Assembly: GCA_020056645.1 (NCBI GenBank)
Contig: JAGVHJ010000502.1
Coordinates: forward strand, 1-6,427
DNA length: 6,427 nucleotides
Direction of reading: 5' to 3'
Source of the DNA: Desulfobacterales bacterium
Lineage (GTDB): Bacteria > Desulfobacterota > Desulfobacteria > Desulfobacterales > JAHIVH01
The notes under the pieces were generated by a model, which saw only the letters and a list, made by a program, of their open reading frames with translations, was not told where the DNA came from and made no database searches. This document shows, piece by piece, positions 1-6,382 of this stretch; positions within the stretch are counted from its first letter, which is position 1, and the number at the start of each line of letters is the position of its first letter. A program made the position numbers and the translations under genes.

Positions 1-276
1 CTGTCGAAGATAGACTTCTCCTTTTTCCATATGCGTGAGTGAAGCCTGCCATTCGGCCCGGAAAAGTAGAAGAGAGATTTCGGTGTTATCTGGATACTTT
101 TCCTTCGCCTCTTTTAAATAGGCGACGCTTTTTTCCCATTCTCTGTTTCCGATCATGCTGTTTCCTGTTTTAATATATTTAGCACTCTGAGAACAGGCGG
201 AAAGAAAAAGGCAGAGCACCAGAAAGCCTTCAAGGGAAATGATCCTCTTTTTTTTCTTTGACTCATTTTCACTCAT
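1..276 (-). CDS. Lipoprotein with TPR repeat, probable N-terminus of a TPR-type secretin (partial, runs off left edge)
   Basis: Only the first 92 codons are present. The sequence reads MSENES, then a basic stretch KKKKR (7-11), a hydrophobic core and a lipobox LSAC with Cys28, so it looks like a lipoprotein exported by Sec and cut by signal peptidase II. Residues about 38-65 form one TPR-like unit (GN..IGNREWEKSVAYLKEA...PDN), followed by 'RAEWQAS..H.EKG..YL'. I recall this second motif from secretins of Desulfobacterota and Acidobacteria that carry TPRs ahead of the secretin domain. Its place directly after pilM-N-O-P, where a secretin is expected, supports that reading. The secretin domain itself is outside the window, so a separate TPR pilotin or an MshN-like protein is possible. 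Two ATGs are adjacent (279 and 276). I chose 276 because the AAGGAG site then sits 7 bases upstream rather than 4. The lipoprotein and TPR calls are firm; the secretin call is inference. Confidence 0.75.
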   Translation of the reverse strand, partial: MSENESKKKKRIISLEGFLVLCLFLSACSQSAKYIKTGNSMIGNREWEKSVAYLKEAKEKYPDNTEISLLLFRAEWQASLTHMEKGEVYLRQ

Positions 277-283
277 CATATGA

Positions 284-289
284 CTCCTT
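284..289 (-). promoter_or_regulatory. Ribosome binding site AAGGAG of the TPR lipoprotein gene
   Basis: AAGGAG on the minus strand begins in the last base of the pilP-like stop codon (TGA, 289-291). It is 4 bases from the first ATG (279) and 7 bases from the second (276), which favours the second. The overlap with the stop codon suggests that ribosomes finishing the pilP-like gene reinitiate here. Confidence 0.7.
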
Positions 290-855
290 CAGAACCTCTC
301 CATGTCGATACGAATGGTTTCATTAAGGGCTTCCGCCAAAATCACGATCGACTGGTTCGTAATCTCCGTCACCCGGTATTTTCCGTCGATCCTGTCTCCA
401 ACCCGGACCATGACCATCTCCTTCCCTCTTTGAAGGAAAACCGCCTTATCACGGGTGGTTTCGTAAAGTCCCAACACCGTGAAACGGTTTATCGCCTCTC
501 TGACCTGGGAGAGCGGATCAATGAAGGCCGGGTTCTCATCGGCTTTTTTTGTTTCCGCCGGTATGATGGTTTCCGGTGAAGGCTTCTCTTTTTCAATGAA
601 AAAGAGATTTTTCTTTACCTCCCCCGCGTGTTTTGGTGCATCCGGAAAATGGCGGACGGCAAGCCCGGAGAATCCGGCCTTTCCATTGGCATCTGTTTTT
701 TGTGCGATTTTCATGGTGACCACCCGTGCGTTTTTTCCGGAGCCATAGGTCAACTCCGAAACCCGCGCCTGCCGGAATGGGTGTTTGATCCTGTAGGTCA
801 CGGATATCCCAAGGATAAGAAGCAGGAAGAGGAGTATTCTTTTATTTCTATCCAT
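289..855 (-). CDS. pilP: PilP/GspC-like periplasmic linker protein, membrane-anchored
   Basis: A 188-residue protein. It has a short basic N-terminus (MDRNKR), one hydrophobic anchor at about 7-20, a linker with a 'VKKNLFF' motif (80-86) followed by a proline- and charge-rich stretch (87-110), and a C-terminal beta domain at about 120-188. The C-terminal pattern 'FTVLGLY...AVFLQRG...VRVGD.I.GKYRVTEI...SIVI...NETIRI' is that of the PilP domain and the GspC homology region, which contact the secretin's N-terminal domains and the PilN/PilO pair. Classical PilP is a lipoprotein, but there is no cysteine anywhere in this protein, so its topology is GspC-like. I chose ATG 855, 7 bases after the pilO-like stop. 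A longer frame starting at 945 would overlap pilO by 83 bases and bury the anchor. The family call is good; the choice between PilP and GspC is a matter of naming. Confidence 0.8.
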   Translation of the reverse strand: MDRNKRILLFLLLILGISVTYRIKHPFRQARVSELTYGSGKNARVVTMKIAQKTDANGKAGFSGLAVRHFPDAPKHAGEVKKNLFFIEKEKPSPETIIPAETKKADENPAFIDPLSQVREAINRFTVLGLYETTRDKAVFLQRGKEMVMVRVGDRIDGKYRVTEITNQSIVILAEALNETIRIDMERF

Positions 856-862
856 GACCAGC

Positions 863-1408
863 CTATTTTTTCTCCCTATAGTAAGTTGAAAAAATGATCT
901 CCATATCAACCATTTCCTCTTCATCCGAATGATCTTGAAAAACAAGCGTTTCGATACAGATTCTCCGGGATGAGCGGGTTAGGGCCGCCATCAATTGCTT
1001 GAGTCTGCGATACTCTCCAGATACCACCAGATGTGTTTTGTATTGAATCACACTTGGGTTTTCCATGGGTTCGGGCTTGAAATTCATCTTCCTGATATGC
1101 AGGCCGAAGTCGTTTACCTGATTTTTCAAGGCCACGACCATCTCCATGAATCCGGAAGAGATCTCAAGGGTTTCATAAAACCGGTCTATCTCTTTCCGCG
1201 CCTTTTGATAGGGGTCCGAACTATTTTCATTGGAACTGTTTTTCAGACTTCTCAAGTGCTGATAGGATGCCCGAAGGGATTTGATTTGCTTCTCCTGAGT
1301 GGACGATAGCACCCCGTAAACGAGACCATTCAAGACAAAAAAAGCGGCCAGCATGGTAAAAACAAGCCGGTGCGCCAGAACCATTTTGGTCCAATCCGTT
1401 CCGTTCAT
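863..1408 (-). CDS. pilO: PilO/GspM-like inner-membrane alignment protein
   Basis: A 181-residue bitopic protein. It has a short cytoplasmic tail (1-14), a transmembrane helix at about 15-35, a helical, probably coiled-coil stretch (36-80), and a C-terminal ferredoxin-like domain (about 90-181). Family motifs include 'GLHIRKMNFKPEP', 'LVVSGEYRRLKQLMAAL', 'ICIETLVF' and a closing 'FSTYYRE', a pattern I associate with the PilO-type proteins of Desulfobacterota T2SS-like clusters. It should heterodimerise with the PilN-like protein and bind the PilP-like protein in the periplasm. The start is ATG 1408, which overlaps the pilN stop as ATGA. AGAGG (1414-1418) lies 5 bases upstream. The frame stays open upstream to 1711, but that part would overlap pilN by about 300 bases and has no family resemblance, so I left it out. 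Confidence 0.85.
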   Translation of the reverse strand: MNGTDWTKMVLAHRLVFTMLAAFFVLNGLVYGVLSSTQEKQIKSLRASYQHLRSLKNSSNENSSDPYQKARKEIDRFYETLEISSGFMEMVVALKNQVNDFGLHIRKMNFKPEPMENPSVIQYKTHLVVSGEYRRLKQLMAALTRSSRRICIETLVFQDHSDEEEMVDMEIIFSTYYREKK

Positions 1409-2013
1409 CTGCGCCTCTTTTCTTCTGTCGAAACAATCTCTTTGCCGTTTAACGTAAGGGATATCTGAAACTTGATGGGGCTTTGCGCTTCGTCCTGATC
1501 CTTTTCCGGTGAATCGACATTCAATGAGAAGAGATCCGCTTCCCAATAACTCTTTTGTTTCTTCAGTCCCTCCATGAATTCGGCCACACTCCCCGAATGT
1601 TTCGCGTCTCCTTCCAGTAGGAGACTCTTCAAATCGGGCCCACTTGCGATTCTTTGAAGAAGAAGCCCCTCCGGCATGCTCCTCTCTATTTGATCGAGGA
1701 TCTGTGGCCATGGGAATCCGTCTTGAAACATTAGAGTGTTGATGAAAGCTATCTCTTTTTCGATCCGGGCCTTTTTTCCATCATCCACGGGGCCTTTGAT
1801 GCCTGAAGCAGACGATAGATCGCCTCTCTCCATCTGATCGAACCGTTTAATTTTCTCCTCGTAAGCCATCCGGAGCGAACGGTTTTTAAAAAAGTAATAG
1901 GTGTTGAAACCCGAAAAGCCCGCTATTAAAAAAACGATTCCTATCACAAGAAACCGGTAGACCCGCTTGTCGTAAGGTTCGGTTGTGGCGATATTGATAA
2001 TGATGGGTTCCAT
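1405..2013 (-). CDS. pilN: PilN-like inner-membrane alignment protein
   Basis: A 202-residue bitopic protein. The cytoplasmic N-terminus carries 'INIATTEPYDKR' (6-17), the counterpart of the short conserved peptide by which PilN docks into a groove of PilM. A transmembrane helix follows at about 21-42, then a helical stretch (45-95) and the periplasmic domain, with the family pattern 'EIAFIN.L.....FPW.QIL..IE...PEGL.L..I' at 87-122 and 'LLLEGDAKHSGSVAEFMEGLKK' at 131-152. The start at ATG 2013 is well set: an in-frame TAA lies only 9 bases upstream and a GGGA-type site sits about 5 bases ahead. The 53-base gap from pilM is the widest in the operon, and I see no hairpin in it. The stop overlaps the pilO start as ATGA, so the two partners of the heterodimer are probably translationally coupled. 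Confidence 0.88.
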   Translation of the reverse strand: MEPIIINIATTEPYDKRVYRFLVIGIVFLIAGFSGFNTYYFFKNRSLRMAYEEKIKRFDQMERGDLSSASGIKGPVDDGKKARIEKEIAFINTLMFQDGFPWPQILDQIERSMPEGLLLQRIASGPDLKSLLLEGDAKHSGSVAEFMEGLKKQKSYWEADLFSLNVDSPEKDQDEAQSPIKFQISLTLNGKEIVSTEEKRRR

Positions 2014-2066
2014 CGGTTTCCCTTAAAATCTCCAAACAAAAAAATGGGGGCCGCTCTTTTCACATA

Positions 2067-2996
2067 CTACTTGATAACCATCCTGGCCGCGCCGATTGAT
2101 GGGGCATAGGCGGCGAGATCTTCTCGCTTGTTCATGCCCAGAGCCCTTTCCTTGCCGATCAGGGAAAATTCATCCATGACCGTCACCTCCATATTGCCAA
2201 AGGATGCGAAGAGCTCCCTCGTTTTTTCACGAGGATCGATGAGACCACCGATATATAGCCGCTCCACTTCCTGATCCGGATTCTTTCCCGTATAAAAATC
2301 GAAACACATGTCGATATCATCCAGATAGCGTCTGTTCGACAATCCTTTCCGGATGCCCTGGTAGAAAGAGAGTTCGCCATCGATAAACACAAAAAAGCCG
2401 AAACAGGTTTCAAAGAGCCCGAGAAAAGCCACCACTCCTTCAACCGGCACTTTTTCAGCATAAAAATTATACTGGGCGATCCCGGATGGACAAATCACCT
2501 GGGCAAAAATGCGGTTTTCCTTCAGGACCTCTTCGTACTCCCGGATTACGGCGAAATCACAGGCGGTCACAAACATTTTTTTTACGCCGTTTTCACGGGT
2601 TCCCAAAGGATGCCACGATATCTTGGTTGTTTTTTCGGGAAAATGGAAGCTCCGCTCCATGGCCCAGACAATCATTCGCTCGATTTCAGACTTCTCTTGC
2701 GGCAGTTCCTGAAACTCCTGTATGCTCATCTTCACAATCTCATTGGGAAGCCCCATGCCGATCGTTATATCGCGCGACTTTTCTCCATCAATGGCCTCTC
2801 TGACCGCTTGGATAAATAGATCTTTTTTAAGAATATTCCCGTTGCGGTAAGAGAATCGGAGCACATCGTCCGGAAGAGGAACCCGTTTCCGTTTGAGAAG
2901 CCGCACCCCTTCGGGCCCCATTCCAACGGTCACCCCATTTACGGCTGATTTCGTAATTTCAATTCCCGTTCCGATTTTCCGTATGCCGTGTCGCAT
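2067..2996 (-). CDS. pilM: PilM-like cytoplasmic actin-fold protein, nucleotide motifs degenerate
   Basis: A 309-residue soluble protein with no membrane helix, unlike GspL, which fuses this fold to a transmembrane domain. Family features are the N-terminal 'GTGIEITKSAVNGVTV' (9-24), 'ITIGMGLPNEIV' (77-88), 'ERMIVWAMERSFHFP' (106-120), 'VTACDFAVIREYEEVLKE' (143-160) and a C-terminal 'LAAYAPSIGAARM' (294-306), which matches the closing helix of PilM proteins. It is shorter than typical PilM (about 350). The phosphate-1 loop, usually G[LI]DIG.[ST], is eroded to GIEITKS. The phosphate-2 loop, usually [VI]DIG, reads AFLGLFETCFG (190-200) with no aspartate. It should bind the PilN N-terminal peptide and connect to the ATPase, but may not turn over ATP. 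The start is ATG 2996, 23 bases after the gspE stop. An in-frame TAG lies 12 bases upstream of the ATG, so no longer start is possible. The ribosome site is weak and purine-rich (AGAGAAG). Confidence 0.82.
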   Translation of the reverse strand: MRHGIRKIGTGIEITKSAVNGVTVGMGPEGVRLLKRKRVPLPDDVLRFSYRNGNILKKDLFIQAVREAIDGEKSRDITIGMGLPNEIVKMSIQEFQELPQEKSEIERMIVWAMERSFHFPEKTTKISWHPLGTRENGVKKMFVTACDFAVIREYEEVLKENRIFAQVICPSGIAQYNFYAEKVPVEGVVAFLGLFETCFGFFVFIDGELSFYQGIRKGLSNRRYLDDIDMCFDFYTGKNPDQEVERLYIGGLIDPREKTRELFASFGNMEVTVMDEFSLIGKERALGMNKREDLAAYAPSIGAARMVIK

Positions 2997-3019
2997 GAGC
3001 TTCTCTGCCTATATTCGTT

Positions 3020-4777
3020 TCAAAACCGGATCTTTCGATGGTCGCTCTCCACAAAGGTGACCCGATTTGCTTCGGAGAGGGTCGTCTCTCCATTTAAAAC
3101 CTCCCGCAAAGCGGCACTCCTTAAAAATAGGGTCCCCGATTCCAGGGCCTTTTTTTTCAGCTCCGACGCCGGGGCTTTCCGGATAAAGAGTTCCCGCATT
3201 TCGTCGTCCAGTTCAAGGAGTTCGATGATCGCCTTTCTTCCCCTGTATCCGGTTCCCTTGCACCGGTCACACCCCTTAGCCCGGTAAAAGGCGTATTCGG
3301 AAAAACGTTCAGGGGCAAGCCCTGATTCCTTCAGCTCGGTTTTTGATACCGTCATCACCCCTTTACAATCGCACAACACCCGGATGAGCCTCTGGGCCAC
3401 GATACAGTTCAAGGCCGCCATCAGGTTGTAGGGCTCGATCCCCATATGCACGAACCGGTTCATGACTTCGAAGGAGCTGTTGGCGTGAACGGTGGTAAAT
3501 ACCAGGTGTCCGGTGAGGGCCGATTGCAGGGCGATCTGAGCGGTCTCCGAATCCCTTATTTCTCCCACGAGAATCTTGTCCGGATCGTGGCGAAGGATGG
3601 AACGAAGCCCCCGTGCAAAGGTGAGCCCCTTTTTTTCATTGACCGGTATCTGGGTGATCCCTTTCAGCTGATACTCGACCGGGTCCTCGATGGTGATGAT
3701 CTTCGAATCACTGTGATTGACCTCGGACAAGGCTCGATAAAGGGTCGACGTCTTTCCGCTTCCAGTGGGTCCGGTCATGAGGAACATCCCGTAAGGGGCA
3801 TGGATCATCCGTCTCAAACGGGCAAGCTCTTCAACCGGCAGATTGAGGGCGTCCAGGGTGAAACCGCCCTCCCTGGAGGACATCTTATCCCGGTCAAGGA
3901 TGCGGATCACCACATTTTCCCCATAGATGGTGGGAAGGATGGAGACCCTGAAATCAATGTAGCGCTCCCGGACCTTCAATTTGAAACGCCCATCCTGGGG
4001 TACTCGTTTTTCGGAGATATCAAGCTCCGACATGACCTTGATCCTGGAGACAATGGCGCTCATCCGTTCGGGATCAAGGGGTTCTGTCGCTTGGTGAAGC
4101 ATGCCGTCTATCCGGTACCGGATGACAATTCCCACATCGGATGTTTCGATATGGATATCGCTCGCCTGTTTGGTGATGGCGTCCAGGAGCGTTGAGTCGA
4201 CAATTTTTACGATGACGCTTTCGTCCGCGGATATTTTTTCAAGGCTTAACTCTTCGACCCCTTTTTCCGATTCCCGGACAATGGCCATCCGCATATCATC
4301 GGAGACACTCTCCAGGGCGCTCTTGGATGTATCGAGCTTTTTCAGAAACTCGTTTAGTTTGGTCTTGCTGACGACGACAAGGGATATCTCCATGTCGAGA
4401 AGGGTTGCCAGTTCATCGACGACTTTGAAAAATTCCAGGGGCTCGGCCATGGCGATTTCCAGGAGGCCCCCCTTTTTTCTGTAGGGAATAAATTTGTGAC
4501 GGGTCATGTAACCGATATCGACCAGGCTCAAGAGTTCCGGAGATTCGATCCGGTCGAGCTCCACATAGTCGTATGAATACTGAGCCGCGATAATCCGGGC
4601 CAGCTCCTCATCGTCCAGACACCCTTCATCAATGCAGAGCTGTCCAATCATCTGATTGGAAATATTCTTTTTGGAAATAACGAAATCGAGCTGCTCCTGG
4701 GTCATAAAGCCCATTCCAACGGCGAGATCGCCAAACGCCTTTTTCCGGAAGCGCCCCTGTGGGCCAACACCTGTCAT
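3020..4777 (-). CDS. gspE: GspE/PilB-family type IV filament assembly ATPase
   Basis: A 585-residue hexameric cytoplasmic ATPase that drives assembly of the pilus or pseudopilus by turning the platform protein. Residues 14-66 form an MshEN-type domain as two 24-residue motifs with a 5-residue spacer. A T2SSE N-terminal domain continues to about 145, then a linker with charged segments to about 185. The catalytic part has the N2-like domain (187-295, 'ASDIHIE', 'RYRIDG'), Walker A GPTGSGKT (336-343), Asp box ITIEDPVE (361-368), Walker B ILVGEIRD (402-409) and His box LTGHLVFTTVHAN (421-433). The zinc-type cysteines are C469, C471, C503 and C506; the first pair is CxC instead of CxxC. All catalytic motifs are intact, so it should be active. 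MTGVG at 4777 overlaps the gspF stop as ATGA, with GGGGAG (4784-4789) 6 bases upstream. The sequence alone does not decide between GspE, PilB and MshE. Confidence 0.95.
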   Translation of the reverse strand: MTGVGPQGRFRKKAFGDLAVGMGFMTQEQLDFVISKKNISNQMIGQLCIDEGCLDDEELARIIAAQYSYDYVELDRIESPELLSLVDIGYMTRHKFIPYRKKGGLLEIAMAEPLEFFKVVDELATLLDMEISLVVVSKTKLNEFLKKLDTSKSALESVSDDMRMAIVRESEKGVEELSLEKISADESVIVKIVDSTLLDAITKQASDIHIETSDVGIVIRYRIDGMLHQATEPLDPERMSAIVSRIKVMSELDISEKRVPQDGRFKLKVRERYIDFRVSILPTIYGENVVIRILDRDKMSSREGGFTLDALNLPVEELARLRRMIHAPYGMFLMTGPTGSGKTSTLYRALSEVNHSDSKIITIEDPVEYQLKGITQIPVNEKKGLTFARGLRSILRHDPDKILVGEIRDSETAQIALQSALTGHLVFTTVHANSSFEVMNRFVHMGIEPYNLMAALNCIVAQRLIRVLCDCKGVMTVSKTELKESGLAPERFSEYAFYRAKGCDRCKGTGYRGRKAIIELLELDDEMRELFIRKAPASELKKKALESGTLFLRSAALREVLNGETTLSEANRVTFVESDHRKIRF

Positions 4778-5985
4778 CCTAAGCTCCCCGCCATTTGAAA
4801 AATAGGCATATACATGGCCAATACAATAAATCCAATCGCAACCCCCATGACGATCATGAGGGCAGGCTCGATTCCCGATGTGATCATGGATAGTTTGGCT
4901 TCCACGTCTCCATCGTAAAAATCGGCCACATCGTTTAATATCTGTTCAAGGGCGCCGCTGTTTTCACCGGCCGCAATCATTCTCAAGGCCAGATCGGGAA
5001 AAACACGGGTCTCTTTCATGGATTCGGAAAAGCCTCCCCCCTGTTTCAGGCTTTTAAGAACTCCTTCTATTTTTTCCTCCAGATATCTGTTGTTCAGAAT
5101 GCCCGATGCGATTTTCAGAGATTCGATCAGGGGTGTTCCGCCACTCAAAATGGTCGCAAGAATCCTGGCCAGTTTGGCGGTGATATAATGAATGGCGACG
5201 ACACCGAAAAAGGGGATCGCTAAAAAAGCCCGGTCATAGGCCATCCGCCCCTTATCTGTTTTTCTTGCCACATAGAACGCCGCGCCCAACAGCCCGGCAA
5301 CACAAAGAAAAAACACGCCGCTCTCTCTCATGGAGAGACTGATGTCAAGCAAGGTTTGGGTGATAAAGGGAAGGGGCGCGCCTGATTCTGAAAAGGCGCC
5401 CGTAATGGATGGAACAACAAATATTAAAAGAAAAAAAAGAATCGCCGTGGAAGATACCAGCAAAATCAAGGGATAAACAGAGGCGGAAACCATTTTCCGG
5501 CGGATGGCCCCCATTTTTTTCATATAGTCGATATAGCGGCTCAAGGCCTGGGGCAGGTCGCCGCTCTTTTCACCGGCCCTCAAGCTCGCGAGATAGAGAT
5601 TCGAAAAAAGATGGGCGTAATTGCCGAATGCGGAAGAGAGCGACTCTCCATGCGCGATATCGGTCCTGATGAGGGTCAAGAGTTCCCGCAGGTCGCTTTT
5701 ATCGCTCTTCTCGATCATCGCGTCAAGAGCAGCGATGACTGAAAGCCCCGCCCTCAGAAGAACGCTGAATTCCAGGTTAAAGGAAAAGAACTCTTTTTCC
5801 TTGAGATGAATCCGTCCGCCGGATGATTGGATAAGGGTTCCGCCCCCCTTGATCCTCTTTATTTCCAGAACAAAGTTACCCTCGTTTTCAAGACGGCTTT
5901 TCAACGCGGCTTTAGAGTCGGATATAAGCGTATTTTCAACGATACGGCCGCTGGGTTGCGCCATTTTGCATCGGAAAGGAGGCAT
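4774..5985 (-). CDS. gspF: GspF/PilC-family inner-membrane platform protein
   Basis: A 403-residue polytopic membrane protein of the usual family length, the core of the assembly platform on which the ATPase acts. The N-terminus 'MPPFRCK...SGRIVENTL' and 'LENEGNFVLEIK' match the short N-terminal domain of the family. The two repeated T2SSF domains cover about 68-195 and 270-395, each with its signature: 'LRAGEKSGDLPQAL' (135-147) and 'IAAGENSGALEQIL' (337-350). Predicted membrane helices lie at about 172-192, 222-240 and 373-393. The first follows the conserved 'YP' (171-172), and the last is flanked by 'EPALM' and 'PIFQM'. AAGGA stands 5 bases ahead of the start. It is the first gene of the operon, placed before gspE, the reverse of the common gspE-gspF order. 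No gene lies between it and the right edge of the window. Confidence 0.95.
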   Translation of the reverse strand: MPPFRCKMAQPSGRIVENTLISDSKAALKSRLENEGNFVLEIKRIKGGGTLIQSSGGRIHLKEKEFFSFNLEFSVLLRAGLSVIAALDAMIEKSDKSDLRELLTLIRTDIAHGESLSSAFGNYAHLFSNLYLASLRAGEKSGDLPQALSRYIDYMKKMGAIRRKMVSASVYPLILLVSSTAILFFLLIFVVPSITGAFSESGAPLPFITQTLLDISLSMRESGVFFLCVAGLLGAAFYVARKTDKGRMAYDRAFLAIPFFGVVAIHYITAKLARILATILSGGTPLIESLKIASGILNNRYLEEKIEGVLKSLKQGGGFSESMKETRVFPDLALRMIAAGENSGALEQILNDVADFYDGDVEAKLSMITSGIEPALMIVMGVAIGFIVLAMYMPIFQMAGSLG

Positions 5986-5990
5986 ATGGG

Positions 5991-5995
5991 TCCTT
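5991..5995 (-). promoter_or_regulatory. Ribosome binding site of gspF
   Basis: AAGGA on the minus strand, 5 bases before ATG 5985, is well placed. It confirms that translation of the operon starts here and not in the frame that stays open upstream from 6110 in another phase. Confidence 0.6.
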
Positions 5996-6050
5996 GAGTG
6001 ATCCCGGATTTGAGATAGTTACGGCTCCGCCATTGAAACGGTGATAAAAA

Positions 6051-6193
6051 GCACCCGAACGAAAACCAAGATTTTTTTCCAAGTTCAAGGAAGGCGAAAA
6101 TTCTAACCACAGGAATACATAGGAGTATTTCGAGGATTAAAATTTGAGCCTGACGCAGAAATTGAAAAAAAGACAGTTTTTTCGTTCAGGCGC
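6051..6193. repeat. 143-base imperfect palindrome, MITE- or REP-like intergenic element
   Basis: The two ends are inverted copies. GCACCCGAACGAAAA (6051-6065) matches the reverse complement of TTTTCGTTCAGGCGC (6179-6193) with two mismatches, and poly-A/poly-T tracts follow inside both. The similarity continues inward: 6089-6107 is largely the reverse complement of 6134-6152. At the centre is a perfect hairpin, AATAC (6114-6118), six-base loop, GTATT (6125-6129), and the centre of the whole element is at 6122. The right half can also fold locally: GCCTGA (6148-6153) pairs with TCAGGC (6186-6191), and GAAAAAA (6164-6170) with TTTTTTC (6177-6183). The flanks TAAAAA (6045-6050) and TAAATA (6194-6199) could be a decayed target duplication. 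I recall similar CGAACGAAAA...TTTTCGTTC elements scattered in Desulfobacterota genomes, but cannot check this. It has no coding capacity. If the promoter lies upstream, it is part of the gspF 5' leader. Confidence 0.7.
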
Positions 6194-6270
6194 TAAATAA
6201 GACAATCGAATATACGTGCATACTGAATCGCATATTTTGCCGAGACAGTCAAGCACAACGTATTAATTTA

Positions 6271-6297
6271 TTTATATTTTTATAAGCATTAAAACAA
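6271..6297 (-). promoter_or_regulatory. Possible sigma-70 type promoter of the operon in an AT-rich block
   Basis: On the minus strand TTGTTT (6292-6297) and TATAAA (6271-6276) are separated by 15 bases, shorter than the ideal 17, within a block (6259-6295) that is almost all A and T. A second minus-strand candidate, TTGACT at 6247-6252, has the better -35 box but no good -10 box at normal spacing. Either would give a leader of more than 230 bases containing the palindromic element. This is a guess from weak matches in a sequence rich in A and T. Confidence 0.2.
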
Positions 6298-6382
6298 CGA
6301 CACCCCCAAAACCGGCGGTCGCCCCCCTCAGGGGAATCGCATGTAGAATAGGGCTTGGTAAGTGAGTTAAGTAATAACTTGA

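Noticed and set aside
856..945. Longer N-terminus of the PilP-like protein starting at 945
   Set aside because: It would overlap the pilO-like gene by 83 bases, adds a basic stretch with no family resemblance and moves the membrane anchor inward. ATG 855 directly precedes a basic residue-anchor pattern.
1227..1436. Minus-strand 69-codon frame at the pilN/pilO junction
   Set aside because: It overlaps the start of the pilO-like gene in another frame, has no ribosome site of its own and shows no recognisable features.
1409..1711. Longer N-terminus of the PilO-like protein starting at 1711
   Set aside because: These 101 residues read through pilN in another frame and look like out-of-frame translation. 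The ATGA overlap and AGAGG site at 1408 define the real start.
3446..4195. 249-codon open frame on the plus strand, antisense to gspE
   Set aside because: It lies entirely opposite the conserved catalytic region of the ATPase. Its composition follows the codon pattern of gspE and it resembles no protein I know.
5901..6110. Minus-strand 69-codon frame before gspF
   Set aside because: It overlaps both the gspF start and half of the palindromic element and has no ribosome site. It appears to be an accidental open frame.
6041..6193. Riboswitch or rho-independent terminator in the gspF leader
   Set aside because: The structure is a symmetric palindrome with inverted ends and no conserved riboswitch core that I recognise. 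The A/T-tract hairpin lacks a GC-rich stem followed by a terminal T-run on the minus strand.
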